From Oceanospirillaceae bacterium (GTDB lineage Bacteria; Pseudomonadota; Gammaproteobacteria; Pseudomonadales; Balneatricaceae), in assembly GCA_013215375.1 (NCBI GenBank), contig JABSRB010000033.1, positions 1 to 64,000 on the forward strand: 64,000 nt of DNA, given 5' to 3'. Numbering within the stretch: position 1 is the stretch's first letter; each line of letters begins with the position of its first letter. A program made the position numbers and the translations under genes. The notes beneath the pieces are model-generated. The model was not told the origin of the DNA. It was given only the letters and a program-made list of their open reading frames with translations, and ran no database searches. Shown here piece after piece: positions 25,503 through 32,834 of this stretch.

Positions 25503-26565
25503 GCTGACAGATTTGGCGTTATTAGATACTCCTTGTGTGATCGTCGATGAGCAAGTAGTGGATAAAAATATCCAGCGCTTTCAGCAGTATTGTAATAGCC
25601 AAACTTTTTCACTTAGACCGCATATTAAAACCCATAAAATACCGGCACTGGCGCACCGACAGCTTCAAGGCGGTGCCATTGGTATCAACTGTCAAAAAAT
25701 CTCCGAGGCAGAAGTATTTGCCGATGCGGGGATTAGCGACATACTCATTACTTTCAATATTTTGGGGAAAACCAAATTAGCGCGTTTAGTGGCGCTTTCA
25801 AAGCGGGTTAAATTGACCGTCGTGGCCGATAATGAAGAAACAGTGAGGCAGTTGTCAGCTTGCTTCTTGGCGCATGAAAGCTGTTTGTCGGTGCTGGTGG
25901 AATGTGATACTGGCGCGAAGCGCTGTGGTGTTCAGTCCCCTAAAGCTGCGCAACAATTGGCGGCTTTTATCGATAGCGCCGATGGGGTGGAATTTACCGG
26001 TCTCATGACTTATCCGCCAGTTAATCAAGCCCGTGAAGTTAACCTGTGGCTAAAAGAGGCGCGTCAATTGTGCGAACAAAAGGGGCTGACCGTTAAAGTT
26101 ATCAGCAGCGGTGGCACCCCTAGTATGTACCAGGCAGCGCAGTATTCAGAGGCGACAGAATACCGGGTAGGCACTTATATTTACAATGACAAATCTCTGG
26201 TGGAGAGAGGTGATTGTGAATACAAGGACTGTGCACTAACGGTACTGGCGACGGTTGTCAGTTGCCCGACAGCCGACAGAGTGGTGATTGATGCAGGGTC
26301 TAAAGCACTCACTTCAGACTTGCTGGGGATGCAGGGGCACGGTTGGGTCAGAGAATATCCTGCCGCGGTTATTTACGGACTCAGTGAAGAGCATGGCTGT
26401 ATCGATTTTAGCCAATGCGAGACACGTCCCGCGGTAGGAGACAAACTTAATATTGTACCCAATCATGTCTGTGTAGTGAGCAATCTGTTTGATTTTGTCT
26501 ATTTTTTGCAGGCAGATAATCGTCTTAAAAAAGTCGCTGTCGCCGCCAGAGGAAAAGTATGTTGA
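25495..26565 (+). CDS. DSD1-type PLP- and metal-dependent lyase (D-serine dehydratase/D-threonine aldolase family)
   Basis: 356 residues. Fold-type III PLP enzyme: LRPHIKTHK carries the PLP lysine (Lys45), VECDTGAKRCGVQ and VISSGGTPSMYQ shape the cofactor pocket, and PNHVCVV near the C-terminus supplies the His and Cys metal ligands of DSD1 enzymes. Family reactions are beta-elimination of 3-hydroxy-D-amino acids (D-serine, threo-3-hydroxyaspartate, D-glucosaminate) or retro-aldol cleavage. With KdgK upstream, conversion of D-glucosaminate to 2-keto-3-deoxygluconate plus ammonia is my preferred hypothesis. RidA would speed hydrolysis of the enamine released. Confidence 0.85.
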   Translation: MSELTDLALLDTPCVIVDEQVVDKNIQRFQQYCNSQTFSLRPHIKTHKIPALAHRQLQGGAIGINCQKISEAEVFADAGISDILITFNILGKTKLARLVALSKRVKLTVVADNEETVRQLSACFLAHESCLSVLVECDTGAKRCGVQSPKAAQQLAAFIDSADGVEFTGLMTYPPVNQAREVNLWLKEARQLCEQKGLTVKVISSGGTPSMYQAAQYSEATEYRVGTYIYNDKSLVERGDCEYKDCALTVLATVVSCPTADRVVIDAGSKALTSDLLGMQGHGWVREYPAAVIYGLSEEHGCIDFSQCETRPAVGDKLNIVPNHVCVVSNLFDFVYFLQADNRLKKVAVAARGKVC

Positions 26566-26574
26566 TCAATACAC

Positions 26575-27225
26575 TTAACTTGTTGTTAATCTCGGTAGTA
26601 GCTGCCAGACCGAAGCGCTAGCCGCGACTATCCCTTTCAGGCCTCCCGTTACCTGAGAGCGCTCGATACGTACTACTTCGTAGCTTGCAGTGTAATAACG
26701 TTGCAGGTGTTGCTCATTTAAAGAAAACGGGGGCCCTTGCATGAGTTGTTGATCGTAATCGAAGGTTAGTAGCAATTGTGGGGCTGTGTTGGTGATTTCG
26801 ATAAGCAGGGCGGCATATTGAATGCGCATTTTCTCTGGCAGAGCAATCAGCGCAGCGCGATCATAAATGGCGTCGACGCAACCTAAAATTCTATCGTTAA
26901 GTTGGAATATATCACCGACAAAAATTTCTATTTGCGCAGCGCTATAGCGGATGAGTCCATCGCTGCGTTCTATATTAGGGGTAAGGTCTAGTTGGATAAA
27001 AAGCTGACTGACAGCGAGCTCACTTAGCTCAGCGCCGACAACTTGATATCCTTGATTAAGCAGCCATGAAATATCATGGGTCTTACCGCAAAGCGGGACA
27101 AACACTCGCGCGTTATTAATTAAATTTAATCGCTTAAAGAACTGCATCAATTGCGGATTGATCTGCGCCTGATGGAAGCCAATGTTGCCAGACTTCCATT
27201 TACTCTGCCAAAAACTATGTTGCAT
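26575..27225 (-). CDS. tpm: Thiopurine S-methyltransferase family protein
   Basis: 216 residues from ATG 27225; a TTG six codons upstream is less likely because the family starts at FWQSKW. Motifs: NPQLMQFF, RVFVPLCGKTHDISWLLNQGYQVVGAELSELAV (SAM site) and DAIYDRAALIALP. Bacterial Tpm methylates selenium, tellurium or thiopurine compounds and contributes to metalloid tolerance. It diverges from a MerR gene, and its predicted promoter has the 19-base spacer typical of MerR control. Confidence 0.9.
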   Translation of the reverse strand: MQHSFWQSKWKSGNIGFHQAQINPQLMQFFKRLNLINNARVFVPLCGKTHDISWLLNQGYQVVGAELSELAVSQLFIQLDLTPNIERSDGLIRYSAAQIEIFVGDIFQLNDRILGCVDAIYDRAALIALPEKMRIQYAALLIEITNTAPQLLLTFDYDQQLMQGPPFSLNEQHLQRYYTASYEVVRIERSQVTGGLKGIVAASASVWQLLPRLTTS

Positions 27226-27259
27226 GTTTAATTTCTTTATCAAGGTAAGGAATCAGCTT

Positions 27260-27290
27260 AGTCTACATCTTCAAGTCGACTTTAGGTCAA
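27260..27290 (-). promoter_or_regulatory. MerR-type tpm promoter with 19-bp spacer and central dyad
   Basis: On the minus strand TTGACC (27290-27285) and TAGACT (27265-27260) are separated by 19 bases, the over-long spacer that MerR activators correct. The perfect palindrome AAGTCGACTT (27273-27282) lies in that spacer. Predicted start ~27253, 28 bases before the tpm ATG. Confidence 0.6.
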
Positions 27291-27311
27291 GCTAAATTGT
27301 CAGGAATTAAT

Positions 27312-27716
27312 ATGGATATCTCCGAAGTAGCAAAAATGTCTGGGTTACCAGTGTCAACGATCAGATATTACGATGAACAAGGTCTTATAAAATCGACAGG
27401 TCGCAGTGGCCTAAGGCGACAATTTAATAATTCTGTAGTAGAGCGCTTGGCGATGATATCGCTCGGCAGTAGCGTGGGCTTTTCGCTGCTAGAAATGAAA
27501 CACATGCTGACAGAACAAGGGGCTGAAATTAATCGAGAGCTGTTAATGGCGAAGGCGGATGAACTCGATAATCAAATAAAAAAATTAGTAACGATGCGCA
27601 ACGGCTTACGACATGCTGCTATCTGCGCTGCCCCAAGTCATCTTGAATGTCCCAAGTTTTTAAGAATTTTAAAAGTTGTAAGTAAACGTAGAACAGTAGG
27701 TCACTCCAAATACTAA
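27312..27716 (+). CDS. MerR-family regulator
   Basis: 134 residues from the ATG at 27312 (AGGAA seven bases upstream). N-terminal MerR winged helix: ISEVAKMSGLPVSTIRYYDEQGLI, then R.GLRRQFN and a dimerisation coiled coil (~75-115). The C-terminus contains Cys residues (AAICAAPSHLECPKF) that could bind metal or respond to oxidation. Divergent from tpm and likely to act on the 27260-27290 promoter. Effector unknown. Confidence 0.87.
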   Translation: MDISEVAKMSGLPVSTIRYYDEQGLIKSTGRSGLRRQFNNSVVERLAMISLGSSVGFSLLEMKHMLTEQGAEINRELLMAKADELDNQIKKLVTMRNGLRHAAICAAPSHLECPKFLRILKVVSKRRTVGHSKY

Positions 27717-27745
27717 TAGGTTAAAAGAGCTTTGTAGCCACTCTT

Positions 27746-28246
27746 TTATGCAAGGTCTGTCGCTGTTGTAGGATTGCTGACGTAGCTAGTTTTCTTTCTT
27801 TGAAAGTTCTCATAAAGGGAAGTGTGAGAGCGATAAGAAAACTCGTCATCTCTAGCTTCGTACTGTGAAATCCAATCAATCAGCATCGCTAGATTCGCAT
27901 CTTGCGCGGCTTTTGATGCATATTTATGCGGCTCCCAAGGACGCTGACGAGCATTGCTGATACAGAGTTCTACCGGTAAATCCATAAAAATGATTTCAGA
28001 GGCTTGCGGCAATAAAATGTTGATTAAATCTGCATAACAACCCTCGATCACCCAGTTAACATTAGCGGTGGTGAAAGCACCAATGTCGCGAGCAGATTCA
28101 GCTATCAACCTTCTAGTCGGTGGTGATGTTGGCTGCCAGGCAAGGGTATCTAAGTCGAGATGGGCTAATTCATCGGTGTCGCTAAAATTTTTGGCAAGCG
28201 TTGATTTTCCCGATGCAGAGTTGCCAAAGATGATGACTCTTCTCAA
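27746..28246 (-). CDS. P-loop adenylate-kinase-like ATPase (FlaR/topology-modulator type)
   Basis: 166 residues. Walker A IFGNSASGKSTLAKNF at the N-terminus, then HLDLDTLAWQP and NWVIEGCYADL and IIFMDLPVELC, as in small kinases once named DNA topology modulation or shikimate-kinase-like. The substrate is unknown. AGGAGCA precedes the start. It ends 29 bases from the convergent MerR gene; AAAAGAG/CTCTTTT (27723-27747) may be a shared weak terminator. Confidence 0.75.
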   Translation of the reverse strand: MRRVIIFGNSASGKSTLAKNFSDTDELAHLDLDTLAWQPTSPPTRRLIAESARDIGAFTTANVNWVIEGCYADLINILLPQASEIIFMDLPVELCISNARQRPWEPHKYASKAAQDANLAMLIDWISQYEARDDEFSYRSHTSLYENFQRKKTSYVSNPTTATDLA

Positions 28247-28273
28247 GTGATGCTCCTTTATTGTATAACGCGC

Positions 28274-28606
28274 CTATTTTGTACATTTTAGCTCGCCACT
28301 GACCTCTGGGTTTCTTCGTGATAAAGGGTTGCTTAACAAGGTTTTTATGGTGGCATCTGACGATAACGGCTGCTGTATATTGATGGCTAAAATTTCATAA
28401 CCCGTGGGACATAACTGCGCGGCTCTACGATGCCAGCTCTGAAGCACCCACTGATCCGGGGTGGTTGTGTTTCCCTGATAATTGAGACGGTAGTGACCGT
28501 GTTTTAGCTGCTGCTCTTGATAACCGCCATCCCAACCAAGTGGTTGATAAATAGTATCACAGCCGCTTAATAATGCTGCCAAACAAAGGATTATTAATTT
28601 TTTCAC
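28274..28606 (-). CDS. Small lipoprotein (CC0125/CC1285-like)
   Basis: 110 residues. Signal peptide with lipobox LLSGC (Cys16), then YQPLGWDGGYQEQQLKHGHYRLNYQGN. A tyrosine/glycine-rich segment (LGWDGGYxE...YRVxYxGN) followed by WxxRRAAQLCPxGY is a recurrent pattern in small bacterial lipoproteins of unknown function. The downstream Cys in AAQLC may pair with one at the C-terminus (GELKC). Confidence 0.7.
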   Translation of the reverse strand: MKKLIILCLAALLSGCDTIYQPLGWDGGYQEQQLKHGHYRLNYQGNTTTPDQWVLQSWHRRAAQLCPTGYEILAINIQQPLSSDATIKTLLSNPLSRRNPEVSGELKCTK

Positions 28607-28709
28607 CGTTCTTCCTATTACATTAACACTATTGAACAGAGGCTCTTTTTATCATAGTCGAGGGTAAATGCAAAAGAGAACATCAGTGTTTTATGGCTGA
28701 TTTAAGCCA

Positions 28710-29123
28710 CTAGCTCTCAATTAATTGTCGTTTTAACTGTGTTATTAAGCTTTGTTTATCTTCTTTTAATTGGTTACTGAATTCTACTGGGCAACCTGTA
28801 TGTTCATCATAATGAGCAGACCAGGCCATCATTTCTAGCAACATGGGTAATAAATCTATACCTTTTTCGCTGAGTAAATAAACTTTTTTTGCGTTATTGT
28901 TGGGGTCGATGGATTTGGTAATAAGCCCTGCTCGTTCGAGTTTTTCAAGTCGGCTTGCCAAAATGTTAGTGGATATTTTTTCCTCGGCCTTTAAAAATTC
29001 GCTGTAGTTGTTTTTTCCCTGAAACATTAAGTCGCGGATGATTAACAAGCTCCACTTATCACCAAAGGTTTCTAAGGCGTAATTAATAGGGCAATCTGAA
29101 CGGTATTTTGGTGTAGGTTTCAT
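28710..29123 (-). CDS. HxlR-family regulator
   Basis: 137 residues from ATG 29123. HxlR winged helix: CPINYALETFGDKWSLLIIRDLMF with the single N-terminal cysteine often used for redox sensing, ISTNILASRLEKLERAGLI as recognition helix, and YLLSEKGIDLLPML. An ATG ten codons upstream (29153) falls inside an operator, so it is unlikely. TATAAT lies 7 bases before the chosen ATG, giving a predicted leaderless message. Divergent from a GNAT gene; two CTTGCAT-ATGCAAG palindromes lie between. Confidence 0.85.
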   Translation of the reverse strand: MKPTPKYRSDCPINYALETFGDKWSLLIIRDLMFQGKNNYSEFLKAEEKISTNILASRLEKLERAGLITKSIDPNNNAKKVYLLSEKGIDLLPMLLEMMAWSAHYDEHTGCPVEFSNQLKEDKQSLITQLKRQLIES

Positions 29124-29130
29124 GCTGCTG

Positions 29131-29188
29131 ATTATAGCACTTGCATAATGCAAGTAAAGAGCCTAATATTTGCTTGCATTATGCAAGT
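29131..29188. promoter_or_regulatory. Twin HxlR operators and divergent promoters
   Basis: ACTTGCATAATGCAAGT (29139-29155) and GCTTGCATTATGCAAGT (29172-29188) share the palindrome CTTGCAT-N-ATGCAAG; centres are 33 bp apart, about three helical turns. The first lies between the -10 (TATAAT, 29136-29131) and -35 of the hxlR promoter on the minus strand. The plus-strand promoter for the GNAT gene may be TTGGCT (29192-29197)-17-CATTAT (29215-29220). HxlR thus probably represses itself and the neighbour. Confidence 0.8.
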
Positions 29189-29248
29189 GGATTGGCTGTT
29201 GACTGAGCTGCTGGCATTATCGATTAAACTCAATGCAGGGACTGCTAA

Positions 29249-29734
29249 ATGAAGAAAATAGAATATAAAAAATTTAACGCATTGGACCCGCTTGAATTTA
29301 TGACTGTGCTAAATGAGCAGAGCATAAGAAGTCATTTGATTGCCCACGGACTATTCGAGGAAAGTAGCGTTAAGGAGTGGGTGGCGGGTAAAATTGAAGT
29401 AGATGCTATTGCCGGTTGTCGAGTAAGGGCTGTGTATTGTGATAGTCAGTTAGTCGGCTGGTGCGGTCTGCAAAAAGAGCAGGCGCACTTTGAAGTAGCC
29501 ATTGTTATCTCTAAAAACGCCTGGGGTATTGGCAGCCAAATCTTTAGGGAGATGATGCGATGGTCTGTAGAACTGCGGCATAAGGAAGTAGTCATTCACT
29601 TATTGGAGACAAGGCCGCAATACAAATTTTTACAAAAAATATCCACACGATCATATCGAACCCAAATGCTGGGTAGACAATTTACGACTTACCATTTACA
29701 GGTCGCCCTCTCGTCTCAGCAGGAAACATCCTAA
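29249..29734 (+). CDS. GNAT-family N-acetyltransferase
   Basis: 161 residues. Weak GNAT pattern: CRVRAVYCDSQLVGWCGLQKEQAHFEVAIVISKNAWGIGSQIFREMMRW, where WGIGSQIFREM replaces the usual Q/RxxGxG/A loop, and the C-terminus lacks the common NxxAxxxYxxxGF. Substrate unknown. Divergent from an HxlR gene and probably in its regulon. AGGGA precedes the start. Confidence 0.65.
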   Translation: MKKIEYKKFNALDPLEFMTVLNEQSIRSHLIAHGLFEESSVKEWVAGKIEVDAIAGCRVRAVYCDSQLVGWCGLQKEQAHFEVAIVISKNAWGIGSQIFREMMRWSVELRHKEVVIHLLETRPQYKFLQKISTRSYRTQMLGRQFTTYHLQVALSSQQETS

Positions 29735-29743
29735 CTCAGGGGG

Positions 29744-30400
29744 TTACAGGTTTTTTTTTACATAATAACGATGATAGACAAACCAAGCGATCCAAAGCAG
29801 CGCTGAAATGCCTATCGCGGTATATAGTGCCGGTTTTGGGTTATCTATGGAGCTGATCGAGCCCGCATAAGTGGCAATTAGTACATAGGGCACTGTACTC
29901 AGTAACCAGCAGCAGATAAATTTTAGATAACTCATTTTACTGGCTCCAGCCAAGCATGCACAAATTTCTGGCAGCATTGGCATTGCTCTGGATAACAGTA
30001 TCATCATTACGCCATGTTTTTGGAAACTGGCGATAGCCTCTTCGCGTTGCTCTCTATCTTTGATCAAAAAATTAAACACTTTGTCACCGTAGCGATAGCT
30101 AAGGGCATAACCACAGCTACCGGCGCTGATTAAACCTATAAGCGCTGCCATGGATCCATATAGATGGCCTAAAAAGAACCCCGCGAGAATAGTCACCGTT
30201 AAAGTCGGCATGGCTATAAACAAGTCGACAAATAATAACAGTGCCACTATAGAGCCTACATACAGCGGGGATATATCTTGCGCCGCTATTAGCCAACCCT
30301 TGATTTGAGCGACGTTGAGCACCCCAGTGAACTTTATTATTAACAGCGTACTAGTAAAAAAGGTAATTAAGATGAGGATGATTTTAAGTAAGGGTTTCAT
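29744..30400 (-). CDS. TVP38/TMEM64 (VTT-domain) membrane protein
   Basis: 218 residues, about six hydrophobic segments. VTT signature: TLTVTILAGFFLGHLYGSMAALIGLISAGSCGYALSYRYG and SRAMPMLPEICACLAGASKMSYLKF, where the conserved R and P lie in the re-entrant loops. DedA/TVP38 proteins are linked to lipid scrambling and envelope homeostasis. Third gene of a tight operon after DUF2141 (13-base gap) and an SDR (10-base gap). Confidence 0.85.
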   Translation of the reverse strand: MKPLLKIILILITFFTSTLLIIKFTGVLNVAQIKGWLIAAQDISPLYVGSIVALLLFVDLFIAMPTLTVTILAGFFLGHLYGSMAALIGLISAGSCGYALSYRYGDKVFNFLIKDREQREEAIASFQKHGVMMILLSRAMPMLPEICACLAGASKMSYLKFICCWLLSTVPYVLIATYAGSISSIDNPKPALYTAIGISALLWIAWFVYHRYYVKKNL

Positions 30401-30413
30401 GGTAATAATACCT

Positions 30414-30848
30414 TTATGGATAAAGCATAGAGATGGTTAAACCTTCTCTAAATATTTCTTGAGTGACTTTGGTTTTTTTGTACTTAGGAGGGCCAGTAAG
30501 ACCCACACGCTGGTTGTTTGAAAAGCCTAGCCCTTCGGCGGGATAGACCCCCGTCCAATTTTTGCCAACCTTCCCATCTCCATTCTCATCATGCAATATT
30601 TTGACGGCTAGTTCGCTCTGCAAAGTATCGAAATGAAAGGATAGTTGCGGCACATCAGCCTTGTTGCTTTGAATGGCTAAAGCTTGGTCATGTACTTTGG
30701 GGAACCCCTGTTTGGAAAATAACATCACAATAATATTGCCCCCGCGTTTCACATCAATATTATTGACGGTAATAGTAAACTCAGCTGCCTGGGCATTATT
30801 AAGTAACATCATTAAACTCCATAAAGTGATTACTAGTGTTGTTTTCAT
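30414..30848 (-). CDS. Secreted DUF2141 protein
   Basis: 144 residues. Signal peptide ~1-21 (ending AQAA). The rest shows the DUF2141 pattern: FTITVNNIDVKRGGNIIVMLFSKQGFP, AVKILHDENGDGKVGKNWTGVYPAEGLGFSNN (HDxNxNGKxDxNxxGxPxExxGFS) with an acidic loop that may bind calcium. Function unknown. Second gene of the SDR-DUF2141-TVP38 operon. Confidence 0.83.
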   Translation of the reverse strand: MKTTLVITLWSLMMLLNNAQAAEFTITVNNIDVKRGGNIIVMLFSKQGFPKVHDQALAIQSNKADVPQLSFHFDTLQSELAVKILHDENGDGKVGKNWTGVYPAEGLGFSNNQRVGLTGPPKYKKTKVTQEIFREGLTISMLYP

Positions 30849-30858
30849 CAGTGAACTC

Positions 30859-31590
30859 TCAATACTTCTTCATTATTTTTCGGGCGATAGAAGGGGCTAT
30901 TCGCAACAGTAATCTCAGTAGCTTCACTTTGCCTATATTATGCTCTGTTATGCCGAGCGCGATGCCCTCAATTATTTTCTGGGCTGCTGATTTGGCTGAT
31001 ATTTTAGCGCTGCCTCTCCCTTGGCTCATGGGTGTTTCTACCAACTCTAAAAAGACTTGTTGTACATCAATATTGGTGTCTTCTAATTGATAATTAAGCG
31101 ATTGAGAGAATATATTGAGTGCGCCTTTGGTGGCGCAGTAAATAGCTGAAGTGGTTTTTGGCACTAGGCCTAACCCAGAATTAATATTGATAATACTGGC
31201 TTTATTACTGGTTAGCAGTGCCGGTAATAGCTGGTGGATTAAACAGCAGGGGGCGGTAAAATTGATGGTGACCTCATCGCGAATACTCGAGTAATCAAAA
31301 TCTTGGTCGGTAAATTTTGGCGTATTTTGCACGGCGGCGTTGTTGATCAGCATGTCGATAGTGGGAAACTCTGCCACGATTTTACTCGCAGCAGTTTCAA
31401 GCTGATCGAGATTCGCCAGATCGGCACAAAAGGTACTAATTCCTTTGAGCTCTTCGGCGAGCGCCTCGAGCTTCTGTGTGCTTCTGCCGATGACAATCAC
31501 TGTGTTGTCACTGTACAGTTGCCTAGTTAGCTCTAAGCCAATTCCTGAAGTAGCGCCACTGATAACGATGTGCTTACCTTTTATCTTCAT
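30859..31590 (-). CDS. Short-chain dehydrogenase (DltE-like)
   Basis: 243 residues. TGxxxGIG loop as SGATSGIGLELTRQL, NNAAVQ, the catalytic serine in NINSGLGLV and YCATKGALNIF (YxxxK). Classical SDR related to DltE/UcpA oxidoreductases; the substrate could be a fatty or ketone compound. First gene of a three-gene operon whose other members (DUF2141, TVP38) are envelope proteins, so a lipid substrate is a weak inference. Confidence 0.85.
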   Translation of the reverse strand: MKIKGKHIVISGATSGIGLELTRQLYSDNTVIVIGRSTQKLEALAEELKGISTFCADLANLDQLETAASKIVAEFPTIDMLINNAAVQNTPKFTDQDFDYSSIRDEVTINFTAPCCLIHQLLPALLTSNKASIININSGLGLVPKTTSAIYCATKGALNIFSQSLNYQLEDTNIDVQQVFLELVETPMSQGRGSAKISAKSAAQKIIEGIALGITEHNIGKVKLLRLLLRIAPSIARKIMKKY

Positions 31591-31690
31591 CTCTGCAATT
31601 CCACTAATGTCTGTTTGAAAACGAAATAATAGTTTGTTACGAAATGACAGGCATTAACCTAAGTTAAAAGTCAGTGATATTTTTGATAAG

Positions 31691-32164
31691 TTATTCGGTT
31701 TTGTTTGCGCTGCCTTTTACACATAAGAAATAGGTCCAAGCGATTAAAATTAGCTGCAGAGGGGCACGTATTAATAAGTAACTAGGCCCCCATTGGTGCC
31801 CTCCCAATCCTATATGATTAAAAGCGGCGTAAATATTAACCGGGAAGAACAGCACAAAAACGGCAATGGCCATTTTAGCTGCGACACTTTGATATTTTGG
31901 TTGCAGTAAAGTGATGGCGATAAACAGTTCAAGTAGGCCACTGAGATAAACCAATGCTAAGCGGTAAGGAACCCAGGGAGGAAGCATAGCTACCATACCG
32001 TCGGCTTTCACTAGGTGGCCTATAGCAAAGAGCAGAAAGGTAGAACTCAGTCCCCAGTAGGCGAATTTACGTTTATTTAGTATTGTGCCAGTGCTTTTGC
32101 AATAGAAGTAGGCGATGGCCAGTGGGCCTGCTAGTAAACAAAGAATGATTATCGGGGTTATCAT
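31691..32164 (-). CDS. DoxX-like membrane protein
   Basis: 157 residues with four hydrophobic segments. AIGHLVKADGMVAMLPPWVPYRLALVYLSGLLELFIAITLL fits the DoxX/SURF4 group of small quinone-pool-linked proteins, with VFLFPVNIYAAFNHIGLGGHQWGPSYLLIRAPLQ following. Divergent from a Crp/Fnr-type regulator gene (97-base gap), which probably controls it. Confidence 0.8.
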   Translation of the reverse strand: MITPIIILCLLAGPLAIAYFYCKSTGTILNKRKFAYWGLSSTFLLFAIGHLVKADGMVAMLPPWVPYRLALVYLSGLLELFIAITLLQPKYQSVAAKMAIAVFVLFFPVNIYAAFNHIGLGGHQWGPSYLLIRAPLQLILIAWTYFLCVKGSANKTE

Positions 32165-32260
32165 AAAAGCCTCTTTAATATAGGGATGGGTAACTCAGAC
32201 TTATGTTTTTTAAGACTGAATTACAATAGTTGGGTTGATTAATATATTTGAACGGATAAT

Positions 32261-32833
32261 ATGACGATTCGCGACACTGGTCATTACCTTAGGTTAAGCG
32301 CTATGACATTTAATGAATTAATTCAGCTCGAAGGGCTGGTAGTAGAAAAAGCTAAGACAGAGCCTGTTTTCAGGCAGGGCGATAACAATCAGTCGCTGTA
32401 TTTTTTGCAATCTGGGTTACTAAAAGCTTATTACACTTGCGTGGATGGCAAAGAGTTTATTAAATCGTTTGTGATGCCTGGGGATACCATCGGCAGTTTG
32501 ACTTCTGTCCATGCAAAAGAGCGTTGCTCGTTTAGCTTAATGTGTTTAGAGCCCTCTTCATTAATAGAAATACCCTTTGTCAAAATACGTGAGCACTGCG
32601 CGAAAGATCCCGAATTGGCACAGCATATGATTGAGTTTTTGTTGCAGTTTTCGATGAAGAAAGAAAAACGAGAGTTTCAATTACTCTGCTTAAGCGCGAA
32701 AGATCGCTACACTTTGCTGTTAGAGGAGTCTCCACAACTGTTGCAACAAGTCACCCAGAATGACTTGGCGCGGTACTTGGGAGTCACCCCTGTAGGTTTG
32801 TCGCGGATTAAAAACCGCGTGCTGAAGGCCTGA
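32261..32833 (+). CDS. Crp/Fnr-type cyclic-nucleotide-domain regulator
   Basis: 190 residues. cNMP-binding beta-roll (~20-125: FRQGDNNQSLYFLQSGLLKAYYTCVDGKEFIKSFVMPGDTIGS) and a helix-turn-helix near the C-terminus (TQNDLARYLGVTPVGLSRIKNRV). There is no cysteine cluster for an iron-sulfur centre and the cAMP contacts are not conserved, so ligand is unknown. Divergent from the DoxX gene and convergent, one base apart, with a Gfo/Idh gene. Confidence 0.85.
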   Translation: MTIRDTGHYLRLSAMTFNELIQLEGLVVEKAKTEPVFRQGDNNQSLYFLQSGLLKAYYTCVDGKEFIKSFVMPGDTIGSLTSVHAKERCSFSLMCLEPSSLIEIPFVKIREHCAKDPELAQHMIEFLLQFSMKKEKREFQLLCLSAKDRYTLLLEESPQLLQQVTQNDLARYLGVTPVGLSRIKNRVLKA

Positions 32834-32834
32834 G

